Source of the DNA: Streptomyces pristinaespiralis
GTDB taxonomy: Bacteria; Actinomycetota; Actinomycetes; Streptomycetales; Streptomycetaceae
Direction: 5' to 3'
DNA: 64,000 bases
Assembly: GCF_001278075.1 (NCBI RefSeq)
Contig: NZ_CP011340.1
Span: 7,375,501 to 7,439,500, forward strand
Within the stretch, counting starts at the first letter, position 1; every line of letters starts with the position of its first letter. A model generated the notes under the pieces. That model searched no databases and had not been told where the DNA came from. It saw nothing but the letters and a program-made list of their open reading frames with translations. The position numbers were made by a program, and so were the translations under genes. Shown in pieces: positions 26,466 through 34,641 of the stretch.

Positions 26466-26543
26466 GTGAACGCGGTCAACATCGTCACCAGCAAGTACTT
26501 CCGCGGGGCCGTCGGTATCCCGCAGCGCGAGACCGGTCTCAGG
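26466..26543 (+). pseudogene. nrdJ: nrdJ fragment (B12-dependent ribonucleotide reductase)
   Basis: A 26-residue stretch reads NAVNIVTSKYFRG and AVGIPQRETGL. From memory this matches almost exactly a segment about 70-80 residues into Streptomyces NrdJ, where VNAVNIVTSKYFRG and a GTPQRETGL follow a conserved Trp-Ser. Homology ends abruptly on both sides. It is a captured gene scrap, not a functional reading frame. It lies between the broken transposase and the RTX gene. Confidence 0.7.
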
Positions 26544-26581
26544 CTGCAGCGGGATGCTCTCCCAGGTCCTCGCCGCCGGGG

Positions 26582-27682
26582 TCACACCTCGCAGTTGGTC
26601 TCGAAGTCGACGCCCGCTTCTCCGTCGCAGTCGTCTGTACCGGAGCTGCCGTTCAAGAAGTCGTTCGCGGGTCCGCCCCTGAGCGTGTCGTTACCGGATC
26701 CCGCATCGATCCGGTCGGACCCGCCCACAGTGGTGACCGATCCGTCCGGGCCCACGTTGTCACCGAAGAGGACGTCGTCCCCGCCGCGCCCGGAGATCTG
26801 ATCGTGCCCGGCGGTCGCTCCGCTCGGGTCTCCCAAGCCGCTGTCTCCGACGATCTCGAACTCGCCCGCACTGCCCCCGGTGATCCGGTCGTTGCCGGAG
26901 CCGATCGCGGTGCCCTGGGAAGCAGCGTGATCGCCGATCGCGATCGTGCCGCCGTCCGCACCCAGGTCCACGATGTCGTCACCGCCGGCCCCGCTCGCGT
27001 TCCCCACAATAGAGACGCTGTCGCCCGTCGCGTCGCCGAGTTCGCCGGGACCTTCCAGGAGCACGTCGTCGCCGGCCCCGGAGGCGTTGAAGAAGGCCAC
27101 CGAGTCGCCGATGAGGCCGTCGTTGCCCTCGCCGCCTTCGAGGCGGTCGCTCGCGCCGCCGGAGGCGCTCTCCCCGTTGGTGTCGCCGACCAGGCTGTCG
27201 TCGCCCGGGCCGCCGTACAGGGAGTCGCGCGCTGCCCCACTGGCAGTGCCCTGGAAACCCGCGGAGTTGTCGCCCACCAGGCTGTCGTCGCCCGCGCCGC
27301 CGAGCAGACGGTCCGTTCCGGTGGCGCCCGTAACGCCGGTCGCGTCGAAGCTGTCCCCGACAACTCCGTCGTTGCCGTCACCGCCGTCGATCGAGTCATT
27401 GCCGGGGCCGCCCCTCAGGCGGTCGTCGCCACCCAGACCGCAGATCAGGTCGTCGCCGCCCAGGCCGTTGATGACGTCGGGCCCCGCGGTGCCGACGATC
27501 ACGTCCCGGCCCGATGTCCCGGTCGTGCCCGTGGTCGTCGCGGGGACGCCGAAGCACGTGGGCACCTGCGCGCCGGCTTCCGTGGCCCCGAGACCGACGA
27601 TGGCTGCCGCTGCGAAGACATTGGCGCAACAGCTCAGGAGGACCCGGCAGCCGGGTCTCCTTCGGCGGATGGCGTTCATCAT
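26582..27682 (-). CDS. secreted RTX-like calcium-binding repeat protein
   Basis: A 366-residue protein with a signal peptide (RRRRPGCRVLLSCC, then an Ala-rich core ending TEAGAQ). Nearly all the rest is built of glycine/aspartate nonapeptides of the GGxGxDxxx type, for example GGLGGDDLICG, GGPGNDSIDG, GGAGDDSLVGD, GGEGNDGLIGD and GRGGDDVLFGD. These form calcium-binding beta rolls. There is no catalytic domain, so it may be a surface or matrix protein. The ATG at 27682 has GGAG 5 nt upstream. It lies wholly inside the mobile element as cargo, with GATCAC boxes upstream of its start. Confidence 0.82.
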   Translation of the reverse strand: MMNAIRRRRPGCRVLLSCCANVFAAAAIVGLGATEAGAQVPTCFGVPATTTGTTGTSGRDVIVGTAGPDVINGLGGDDLICGLGGDDRLRGGPGNDSIDGGDGNDGVVGDSFDATGVTGATGTDRLLGGAGDDSLVGDNSAGFQGTASGAARDSLYGGPGDDSLVGDTNGESASGGASDRLEGGEGNDGLIGDSVAFFNASGAGDDVLLEGPGELGDATGDSVSIVGNASGAGGDDIVDLGADGGTIAIGDHAASQGTAIGSGNDRITGGSAGEFEIVGDSGLGDPSGATAGHDQISGRGGDDVLFGDNVGPDGSVTTVGGSDRIDAGSGNDTLRGGPANDFLNGSSGTDDCDGEAGVDFETNCEV

Positions 27683-27703
27683 GGCTGCTCCATGCAAGTG
27701 GTT

Positions 27704-27808
27704 GTGATCAGTGACGCGTGATCACTTCCAGCGCAGGCGCAGAAGTCGCGCTATTCCTGCCGTTTTCATCAGTTCAGCACTGTTCACAGATCACTCCCAG
27801 TTGATCAC
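27704..27808. promoter_or_regulatory. cluster of GATCAC boxes upstream of the RTX gene
   Basis: GTGATCA (27704-27710) and TGATCAC (27719-27725) form a 7-bp dyad with an 8-bp spacer. Further AGATCAC (27788-27794) and TGATCAC (27802-27808) boxes follow. All lie within 130 bp upstream of the RTX start, as expected for a multi-site operator. The regulator is unknown. Confidence 0.5.
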
Positions 27809-27828
27809 GACCGCTGGTTGCGCGTCCC

Positions 27829-27936
27829 CACGTCAGGGTGAGGCTTGGTCAGGATGCGGTCGCGTGGCTCTGCTTGCTCGGGAGTGAACGAGTCGTGCAG
27901 CCCGCGGGAGGTGATCGTGCGCTTGAACCGCGGGTA
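27829..27936 (-). pseudogene. possible Tn3-type transposase scrap
   Basis: A minus-strand stretch reads YPRFKRTITSRGLHDSFTP followed by EQAEPRDRI. This resembles the start of DUF4158-containing Tn3-family transposases, where an RELHxFYTPTxEE pattern is common. The match is short and from memory. If right, it is a second unrelated mobile-DNA remnant within the element. Confidence 0.3.
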
Positions 27937-28069
27937 GCCGGAGGAGCCCGCTTCCTGTCCTGGGCGCCCTCGTTGGGCTGGTCGAGTGATCGAGGTCAAA
28001 GACCGCCGCAAGCTCCCCAGCCCTCATACAGCCGGCGAAATACCACACACCCAACGCGACAAGACCAGC

Positions 28070-28082
28070 TAACAAAGCACTA
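28070..28082 (-). repeat. right terminal inverted repeat
   Basis: Read on the minus strand this is TAGTGCTTTGTTA, matching the left end at 26109-26121 with one mismatch. CTAG follows at 28083-28086. Confidence 0.75.
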
Positions 28083-28206
28083 CTAGGGCTCTTTGCCGTG
28101 TCCCGCGGATCGGCGAGGGCTCACCGCACCCGGCCCGCGGGAGCGGAAGCGGGCAACGTTTGGCGCGGCGTGAGCCCGCCGCGGCCGGGAACGCACCGGG
28201 TAGCGG

Positions 28207-28701
28207 TCAGCGGCGCAGCGCGGCGAGCTCCCGGTTCATCTCGGCGAGGAAGCGGACCACCACCCGCAGCTCCTGCGTGGTGAAACGGCCACGCGCGGCG
28301 TCGGTGCCCCGGGCGAGGGGCTGGAAGTAGTCCCGGGCCACCTGCTTGGCCCCCTCCGCGTAGTGCAGGTGCACCACCCGGCGGTCGTCGGCCGCTCTGA
28401 CCCGCCGGATGTGACCGGCCTTCTCCAGCCGGTCGAGGCACGCGGTCATGGCGCCCGACGTCAGGTTGAGCTGCTTGCGCAGCCTGCCGGGCGTCATCGG
28501 CCCCGCCTCGTCGGCGTGATCACCGTCCAGGATCGCGATCAGCGCCTGCACGTCGGTCAGGTGCAGACCCTGCGACTGGGCGAACTCCTGGGCGATGCGG
28601 TTGAACTCGCCGTTCATACGCCGCAACAGCACCGCGAAGTCCTGCAACCCCACCGGGTCCTCGGAGGGAAGTACGGGGGAGGGAGTGTCGGCGCTGCGCA
28701 T
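28207..28701 (-). CDS. MarR family transcriptional regulator
   Basis: A 164-residue winged-helix regulator. The DNA-binding part reads MTPGRLRKQLNLTSGAMTAC and LDRLEKAGHIRRVRAADDRR, with flanking dimerisation helices. The ATG at 28701 is preceded at once by GGGGGA; a TATACT hexamer (28713-28708) lies so close that the transcript may be leaderless. An earlier in-frame ATG near 28728 is less likely. It is divergent from an MMPL exporter gene, and a long dyad between them suggests it represses both, as is usual for MarR-exporter pairs. Confidence 0.87.
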   Translation of the reverse strand: MRSADTPSPVLPSEDPVGLQDFAVLLRRMNGEFNRIAQEFAQSQGLHLTDVQALIAILDGDHADEAGPMTPGRLRKQLNLTSGAMTACLDRLEKAGHIRRVRAADDRRVVHLHYAEGAKQVARDYFQPLARGTDAARGRFTTQELRVVVRFLAEMNRELAALRR

Positions 28702-28712
28702 TCCCCCAGTAT

Positions 28713-28752
28713 ATAGTTTCTCGATCATTGACATACTCGATGACTGAACTAT
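28713..28752. promoter_or_regulatory. MarR/MMPL divergent control region
   Basis: ATAGTT (28713-28718) and AACTAT (28747-28752) form the outer arms of a 40-bp symmetric region. Inside are two direct CTCGAT repeats (28720-28725, 28736-28741) and TTGACA (28728-28733), a likely -35 element for the exporter gene. Binding here would block both promoters. Confidence 0.5.
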
Positions 28753-28775
28753 CCGTCGTGACCAGGGACTGTTGA

Positions 28776-30893
28776 ATGAGAAGCACACCGCGCTGGGCCC
28801 GTTGGCTGGTACCAGTGACGCTCCTGATCGTCTGGCTGGGCATCGGCGGGACGCTCGGCCCGTACGCGGGCAAGCTCGGCGAAGTGGCGACCAACGACCA
28901 GGCCGCGTTCCTGCCGCGCAGCGCGGAGTCGACCAAGGCGCTGGAGGCCCGTGAGGCGTTCGACCACGCGGAGACGGTGCCCGCCATCGTCGTATGGACG
29001 ACGGACGGGAACCGGGTCGGCGAAGCCCAGCAGGCGACCGCGACCCGGGTGGTCGGTGAGCTCGCCGGCCGGCCCGGAATCGTCGGCCGGCCCTCGCCCG
29101 CGCTGGTGTCGAAGGACGGCGCCGCGATGCAGGCCGTCATCCAGCTGGAACCGGATCTCGGTGACGAACTGCCTGCCGTCCTCGACGAGGTACGCGCGGC
29201 GGCGGGCGACGTACCGGGCGCGACGGCCCGGATCGCGGGCCCGGCGGCGAGCCAGGCGGACCTGTCCGACGCGTTCGCCGGCATCGACGGGCTGCTGCTG
29301 GGCGTGGCGCTCGGCGCCGTACTGCTCATCCTGCTGCTGGTCTACCGGAGTGTGCTGCTGCCGTTCCTGATCATCCTGGGGGCCGTCTTCGCGCTGGGCC
29401 TCGCGTGCGCGGTGGTCTACGCGCTGGCGGACCGGGACATCGTCCGGGTGGACGGGCAGGTGCAGGGCATCCTCTCCATCCTCGTGATCGGCGCCGCCAC
29501 CGACTACGCACTGCTGCTCGCCGCCCGCTTCCGGGAGGAACTCGCGGTGCGCGAGGACCGTACGGCCGCCGCACTGGCCGCCGTACGCCGTTCGTTCGGT
29601 GCCATCACCGCCAGCGCGGCGACCGTGGCGCTGGGACTGCTGGCTCTGCTGGCGAGCGACCTCACCAACAACCGCGCCCTCGGGCCGGTCGGCGCCATCG
29701 GCATCGTCTGCGCCGTGCTCTCGACCCTGACGTTCCTCCCGGCCGTACTGGTTCTGCTCGGCCGTGCCGCCTACTGGCCGGCCAGGCTGAAGCCGTCGGA
29801 CGGCACCGCGGAGGGGCACGGCGTATGGCGCCGCGTCGCCGCACTGGTCGACCGCCGGCCGCGGCGGGTGTGGGTCGCCACCGCCCTCGTGCTCACGGCT
29901 TTCGCCGCCTTCTCCCCGGCGCTGTCCTCGAAGGGTGTGCCGCTCGACGAGATCTTCGTCAACGACGCCCCGTCCGTCGCCGCACAGGAGAGCCTCGGCA
30001 AGCACTTCCCGGGCGGCTCGGGCAACCCCGCGGTGATCATCGCCGACGCGGAACGGGCCGCTCAGGTGACGGCCGCGGCGGAGGGTACCGAGGGCGTGGC
30101 CTCGGCCGGTGCCGTCTCCGCCTCTGGCAGGCCGGGCGCCGGTGAACCCCTCGTCGTGGACGGGCGGGTGCGCATCGACGCCACCCTCGAGGCGGCCGCC
30201 GACAGTGACGCCGCGAAGGACGCGATCGAGCGGCTGCGCGAGAACGTGCACGCGGTGAGCGGCGCCGACGCGCTCGTCGGCGGCTACACGGCGCAGCAGT
30301 ACGACACCCAGCAGACCGCCGCCAGGGACCGGACCGTCATCGTCCCCGTCGTGCTCGGCATCATTCTGCTGATCCTGGTACTGCTGCTGCGCTCACTGCT
30401 GGTGCCCGTGCTGCTGGTGGCGACGGTCGCGCTCAACTTCCTGGCGACGCTCGGGGTGGCGACCCTCGTCTTCGATCTCCTCGGCTTCAGCGGCACCGAC
30501 GCGTCCGTCCCGCTGTACGGGTTCGTGTTCCTGGTTGCTCTCGGCGTCGACTACAACATCTTCCTGATGTCCCGGGTTCGGGAGGAGGCGCTCACCCACG
30601 GCACCCGGCAAGGCGTGCTGCGCGGACTGGCGACCACCGGCGGGGTCATCACTTCGGCGGGAGTGGTCCTCGCGGCGACCTTCGCGGCGCTCATGGTGAT
30701 CCCGCTGGCCTTCCTGGTGCAGATCGCGTTCATCGTGGCGTTCGGCGTCCTGCTGGACACCCTCGTGGTCCGCTCCCTGCTGGTGCCGGCGCTCGTGGTC
30801 GACATCGGCCCCAGGGCGTGGTGGCCGAGCTCCCTCGCCAAGGTCGCCACGGTGGATTCCCGGGCGGGCGGCGAGGCGGGACGCACGGCGTAG
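28776..30893 (+). CDS. MMPL family transporter
   Basis: A 705-residue RND-superfamily membrane exporter. There are twelve predicted membrane spans in two halves, each with a large extracytoplasmic loop. The Asp-Tyr pairs of the MMPL proton relay are in IGAATDYALLLAARFREE and LGVDYNIFLMSRVREE. Substrates of this family include lipids, siderophores and drugs; none is implied by the neighbours. The ATG at 28776 has AGGGA 8 nt upstream. Regulation by the divergent MarR gene is likely. Confidence 0.9.
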   Translation: MRSTPRWARWLVPVTLLIVWLGIGGTLGPYAGKLGEVATNDQAAFLPRSAESTKALEAREAFDHAETVPAIVVWTTDGNRVGEAQQATATRVVGELAGRPGIVGRPSPALVSKDGAAMQAVIQLEPDLGDELPAVLDEVRAAAGDVPGATARIAGPAASQADLSDAFAGIDGLLLGVALGAVLLILLLVYRSVLLPFLIILGAVFALGLACAVVYALADRDIVRVDGQVQGILSILVIGAATDYALLLAARFREELAVREDRTAAALAAVRRSFGAITASAATVALGLLALLASDLTNNRALGPVGAIGIVCAVLSTLTFLPAVLVLLGRAAYWPARLKPSDGTAEGHGVWRRVAALVDRRPRRVWVATALVLTAFAAFSPALSSKGVPLDEIFVNDAPSVAAQESLGKHFPGGSGNPAVIIADAERAAQVTAAAEGTEGVASAGAVSASGRPGAGEPLVVDGRVRIDATLEAAADSDAAKDAIERLRENVHAVSGADALVGGYTAQQYDTQQTAARDRTVIVPVVLGIILLILVLLLRSLLVPVLLVATVALNFLATLGVATLVFDLLGFSGTDASVPLYGFVFLVALGVDYNIFLMSRVREEALTHGTRQGVLRGLATTGGVITSAGVVLAATFAALMVIPLAFLVQIAFIVAFGVLLDTLVVRSLLVPALVVDIGPRAWWPSSLAKVATVDSRAGGEAGRTA

Positions 30894-30971
30894 CACGTAT
30901 GTGCGCGTGCCGCCCCGGCGGCACGCGCCTACCGTGAGCAGCAGGACATCTCGGCCGAAAGGGGACCTTCC

Positions 30972-31874
30972 ATGGCAGCCAAGGTGAGCCCGCTGCGCGG
31001 CCGGACCGCCGTCGTGACCGGAGCGGCGCGCGGCCTGGGAGAAGCCGTGGCACGGAGGCTGGCCGACCGTGGCGCCGACGTCGCCCTCCTCGGCCGGGAG
31101 GAGAACGCGCTGGCCCGGGTCCGGGACTCACTCACCGGTCCGGGCCGGGCGTTGTGCTGGGAGGTCGACGTCACGGACGACGCGGGGATGGCGCGCGTCG
31201 CCGCCGAGGTCCGCGAGCGACTCGGTGCCCCCTCCGTGGTCGTGGCCAACGCGGGTGTGGCGGAAGGCGGGCCCTTCGCCGAGTCGGACCCCGCGACATG
31301 GCGCCGGGTGATCGAGGTGAACCTGATCGGCAGCGCCGTCACCGCCCGGTCCTTCCTCCCTGCGCTGTTCGACACCCGGGGCTTCTTCCTGCAGGTCGCG
31401 TCGCTCGCGTCCATCGGCGCGGCTCCCATGATGAGCGCGTACTGCGCGTCCAAGGCCGGGGTGGAGTCGTTCGCCCACTCACTGCGCGCCGAACTCGCCC
31501 ACCGGCAGGTGGGCGTGGGCATCGCCTACATCAACTGGACCGACACCGACATGATCCGGGACGCCGACGCCCACGCGGTCCTGCGCGAGCTGCGCGGCCA
31601 CATGCCGCCGCCCGCGCGCAGGGTGTACCCCGCCGCGCAGGTGGCCGGCCGGCTGGTCGCGGCGGTCGAACGGCGCCGTCCGACCGTGTACATGCCGTCG
31701 TGGCTACGGGCGACGCAACTCGTGCGGGCCGCCATGCCCCCCGTGGTCACGATGCTCTCCCGTCGCGAGCTGCCGCGTCTCGCGGCAGCGGAACCCTTCG
31801 AGGGCACGGGCCTGCTCGGCGCCGGCGGCCGCGCCGACGTGGCGCCCGCCCGCGGATCCTCCAGCGGGGCATGA
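30972..31874 (+). CDS. SDR family oxidoreductase
   Basis: A 300-residue classical short-chain dehydrogenase. The cofactor motif is VVTGAARGLGEAVA (TGxxxGxG), NAG is in VVVANAGVAEGG, the catalytic Ser in QVASLASIG, and the Tyr/Lys pair in YCASKAG. The C-terminal 80 residues are longer than usual, with a basic hydrophobic patch (PSWLRATQLVRAAMPPVV) that might touch membrane, as in acyl-lipid-acting SDRs. The ATG follows AAAGGGGACC. It lies 78 bp after the MMPL gene and may share its transcript. Confidence 0.87.
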   Translation: MAAKVSPLRGRTAVVTGAARGLGEAVARRLADRGADVALLGREENALARVRDSLTGPGRALCWEVDVTDDAGMARVAAEVRERLGAPSVVVANAGVAEGGPFAESDPATWRRVIEVNLIGSAVTARSFLPALFDTRGFFLQVASLASIGAAPMMSAYCASKAGVESFAHSLRAELAHRQVGVGIAYINWTDTDMIRDADAHAVLRELRGHMPPPARRVYPAAQVAGRLVAAVERRRPTVYMPSWLRATQLVRAAMPPVVTMLSRRELPRLAAAEPFEGTGLLGAGGRADVAPARGSSSGA

Positions 31875-32083
31875 AGCCCGCATCGGCATGACGCATCCGC
31901 CGGCCCGCCCCCGGGCGAAGTCGCTGTGCGGACGTGGCGCCCGGACAGCGGGTGCCGCGGTGCGCCGGCACGCGACCGCCGGGCCTCGCGGCCGAAACCG
32001 CTCCGGCAGAGCATCCGGGCAGCCAGGACACGCCGTGTGCCCGAAAGCAGCCCTCACAGCAGCGATGAATCAGGAGTGGAGCC

Positions 32084-33457
32084 ATGACCGTCGCGGTCGT
32101 CCTGTTCACCTCCGACCTGCGCCTGCACGACCACCCGCCCCTGCGGGCCGCGCTGCGCGCGGCGGACGAGGTGGTGCCGCTCTTCGTCCTCGATCCCGGC
32201 ATCGGCGCCGCGGGGTTCGAGGCCCCCAACCGGTGCGCGTTCCTGGCCGACTGCCTGGCCGACCTCGACGCCTCACTGCGTGAGCGCGGCGGTCGGCTCG
32301 TGGTCCGTTCGGGACCGGTGGCCCAGCAGGTGGGCGCGATCGCCGCCGAGTGCGGAGCCGGCGAGGTGCACATGGCGGCCGGCGTCACCCGCTACGCCCG
32401 CAGACGGGAGGAACTGCTGCGCACGGTGCTGCGGGAACGCGGCGCCACGCTGCGGACGCACGATGCCGTGATCACCGTCGTCGCCCCCGGTGCGGTGACG
32501 CCGGCCGGCTCCGACCACTACTCCGTCTTCACCCCCTACTTCCGGCGCTGGTCGCAGCAGCGGCTGCGGGACCCCTGCCGGGCGCCCCGCACCGTGCCCG
32601 TCCCCGTGACGATGCACGGGGAGCCGCTGCCGTCCCGCGACGCGGTGCCGAGGATCTCGCCCGGTCTGCCGGCCGGCGGGGAAAGCGCGGGGCGTAAGCG
32701 GTTCCACGACTGGGAGGCGTCCGGCCTGGACGCCTACGACGTCCAGCACGACAGCTTGGCCGGCGACATGACCTCCCGCCTGTCGCCCTACCTCCACTTC
32801 GGCGCTCTGTCGCCTCTCGAGCTGGTGCGCGAGGCGTCCGCCCACGGCGGAACCGGCGCGGAGGCGTTCGTGCGCCAACTGTGCTGGCGCGACTTCCACC
32901 ACCAGGTGATGGCGGCCCGGCCCGCGTCCTCCGTCGAGGACTACCGGCCCCGCCACGACCGGTGGCGCACGCAGGACGACGCGGCGGAGGACATCACCGC
33001 CTGGAAGGAGGGCGCCACCGGCTTTCCCGTCGTCGACGCGGCGATGCGGCAGCTGCGCCATGAAGGCTGGATGCACAACCGGGCCCGCCTGCTCGTGGCG
33101 AGCTTCCTCACCAAGACGCTCTACGTCGACTGGCGCATCGGCGCCCGCTACTTCCTCGACCGGCTGGTGGACGGCGACATCGTCAACAATCAGCTCAACT
33201 GGCAGTGGGTCGCCGGAACCGGCACCGACACCCGCCCGCACCGCGTCCTCAACCCGGTGGTCCAGGGCAAGCGCTTCGATCCGCGAGGAGAGTACGTGCG
33301 CCGCTGGGTGCCCGAACTGCGGGAGATCCCGGACGGAGCCGTCCACGAGCCGTGGCGGCTGCCGGCGGACCGACGCGCCCGCCTGGACTATCCCGACCCG
33401 CTGATCGACCTCGCGGAGGGGCTCGCACGCTTCAAGCACGCCCGCGGCCGGATCTGA
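32084..33457 (+). CDS. phr: deoxyribodipyrimidine photolyase
   Basis: A 457-residue FAD enzyme that repairs UV-induced cyclobutane pyrimidine dimers with blue light. The N-terminal alpha/beta antenna domain begins VVLFTSDLRLHDHPPL. The FAD domain shows SRLSPYLHFGALSP, LCWRDFHHQ, GFPVVDAAMRQL, GWMHNRARLLVASFLTK, and NQLNWQWVAGTGTDTRPHR then NPVVQGKRFDP. These match class I CPD photolyases, including DNA-contact and electron-transfer Trp positions. It is convergent with a LitR-like MerR gene, a pairing that suggests light-induced expression. Confidence 0.93.
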   Translation: MTVAVVLFTSDLRLHDHPPLRAALRAADEVVPLFVLDPGIGAAGFEAPNRCAFLADCLADLDASLRERGGRLVVRSGPVAQQVGAIAAECGAGEVHMAAGVTRYARRREELLRTVLRERGATLRTHDAVITVVAPGAVTPAGSDHYSVFTPYFRRWSQQRLRDPCRAPRTVPVPVTMHGEPLPSRDAVPRISPGLPAGGESAGRKRFHDWEASGLDAYDVQHDSLAGDMTSRLSPYLHFGALSPLELVREASAHGGTGAEAFVRQLCWRDFHHQVMAARPASSVEDYRPRHDRWRTQDDAAEDITAWKEGATGFPVVDAAMRQLRHEGWMHNRARLLVASFLTKTLYVDWRIGARYFLDRLVDGDIVNNQLNWQWVAGTGTDTRPHRVLNPVVQGKRFDPRGEYVRRWVPELREIPDGAVHEPWRLPADRRARLDYPDPLIDLAEGLARFKHARGRI

Positions 33458-33523
33458 GCGAGCACCGGCAGACCGGCCACCGAGGCCGGACGCCGCCCCC
33501 AGCGAAACCGAGGCGATGACACC

Positions 33524-34504
33524 TCATCGCCGCACGACCGACTCCACAGCGGCCAACGCTTCGACCAGCCCCGTGGGGCGGAGCAGGCCGGGCAGCGTCC
33601 GACCGGCCCAGCCCGGCCCGAGCGTCAGCACGACCGGCTGCCTGCGGGCACCGCGTACACCCCACTCCATGGCGGCCACATGCTGCGCCAACGGCCGGCT
33701 CGCGGTGGTACGGGACTGGGCCCACAGGCCGACGGCCGCAGGTCCGGTCCGCCGCACCGCCTCGACGAGCGCCTCGACGGGCAGCGCCGCGCCGAACATC
33801 CGCACCGGAAGGCCGCGCTCGGCGAGGGCGGCGGCCAGCACCTCGAGCGGCAGCGTGTGGCTCTCGCCGGGCACGCAGGCGAGCACGACCGTGGCACCGG
33901 GCCGCTCGGCGGCGACGGGAGGGGAGCCGCGCCGCAGGGCGCCTGCCACGTGCCAGGACAGGAAGTGCTCGACCTCCACGTACTTCTCGCCGGAGGTCTC
34001 CCACTTGCGGCCCACGGCCTGCAGCGTGGGCATGATGACCTCGTTCCACGCGGTCACCAGACCGTGAGCGGTGATCACCGAGGCGAGCAGCTCGTCCAGG
34101 GCCGCCGCGTCGAGCCGAAGGGCCGCGCGGGCAAGCCCCTTGCATTCCTGGCGGACGTCGCCCAACTGGAGACCGGTGCGGGCACGGCTGCGCACAGGGC
34201 CGGACCGCGATACGCCGGCGGCCTCTGCGGAGGGCTGCCGCGTATCGAGCGGTGCGCCCTCACGTGCGAGCCGCGCGGCCTCGGCGGGCGGTACCCCCGT
34301 CGTGGTCAGGGCGCACATCCGCTCCAGCCGGGCGATGTCCGCGGCGGTCCAGCGGCGGTGCTTCCCGCCGGTGTGCGCGTCGGGCCCCAGGCCGTAGCGG
34401 CGGTCCCAGGAGCGCACCGTCGTGGGCGCCACTCCCAGCCGCCTCGCCACCTCGCCCGTGGTCAGGCCCCCGCTCTCTCCGGTGTCCTCCCGCGCGCTGG
34501 TCAT
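33524..34504 (-). CDS. MerR regulator with B12-binding-like domain (LitR/CarH-like)
   Basis: A 326-residue regulator. The MerR helix-turn-helix is LTTGEVARRLGVAPTTVRSW with a GKHRRW wing. The rest resembles the cobalamin-binding light sensor CarH/LitR: a helical cap with Trp168 and an EH pair (Glu179-His180) in KWETSGEKYVEVEH, then a Rossmann-like domain with GESHTLPLEV. His216 there aligns with the axial B12 ligand of CarH (ERHELG), although the following Gly is Pro here. In this family, dark AdoCbl-bound tetramers repress and light releases them. It is divergent from an ECF sigma gene. Confidence 0.8.
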   Translation of the reverse strand: MTSAREDTGESGGLTTGEVARRLGVAPTTVRSWDRRYGLGPDAHTGGKHRRWTAADIARLERMCALTTTGVPPAEAARLAREGAPLDTRQPSAEAAGVSRSGPVRSRARTGLQLGDVRQECKGLARAALRLDAAALDELLASVITAHGLVTAWNEVIMPTLQAVGRKWETSGEKYVEVEHFLSWHVAGALRRGSPPVAAERPGATVVLACVPGESHTLPLEVLAAALAERGLPVRMFGAALPVEALVEAVRRTGPAAVGLWAQSRTTASRPLAQHVAAMEWGVRGARRQPVVLTLGPGWAGRTLPGLLRPTGLVEALAAVESVVRR

Positions 34505-34517
34505 GACCTCAGCTTAC

Positions 34518-34558
34518 GACGCACAAACGATGCATGTTGCTTGCGTCGATTGTGCGTC
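34518..34558. promoter_or_regulatory. nested dyad between MerR and ECF sigma genes
   Basis: GACGCACAA (34518-34526) and TTGTGCGTC (34550-34558) are perfect 9-bp arms. A second pair, CGATGCA and TGCGTCG, lies inside with one mismatch, around TGTTGC. The site is 14 bp upstream of the MerR start and 84 bp upstream of the sigma start. It is a strong candidate for the LitR-like binding site. Confidence 0.6.
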
Positions 34559-34641
34559 CAAGACTGAAGGACGACCGCCTCGGCACACGACCGCCGGACC
34601 CCTCCGGCTCCGGCACGTCGTCCGGCAGAAGGAACAGGACC

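Larger units (their letters stand above)
26109..28082. mobile_element. IS701-like element carrying an RTX gene, bounded by CTAG
   Basis: The left end begins TAGTGCTTCGTTA (26109-26121). The right end, read inward on the minus strand, begins TAGTGCTTTGTTA (28082-28070): 12 of 13 bases match. CTAG stands directly outside both ends (26105-26108 and 28083-28086), which fits a 4-bp target duplication. Inside are only an N-terminal transposase fragment, an nrdJ scrap, an intact secreted RTX-like gene and a possible second transposase scrap. The element cannot make its own transposase and would need one in trans. CTAG is palindromic, so it could also be the outermost bases of the repeats. Confidence 0.72.

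Noticed and set aside
26109-28082. Intact autonomous insertion sequence
   Set aside because: Ends are present, but the transposase stops after about 80 residues and no DDE core is encoded on either strand.
28749-30251. 500-residue minus-strand frame over the MMPL gene
   Set aside because: It is a Gly/Arg/Gln-rich shadow without a domain; the opposite strand encodes a clear transporter.
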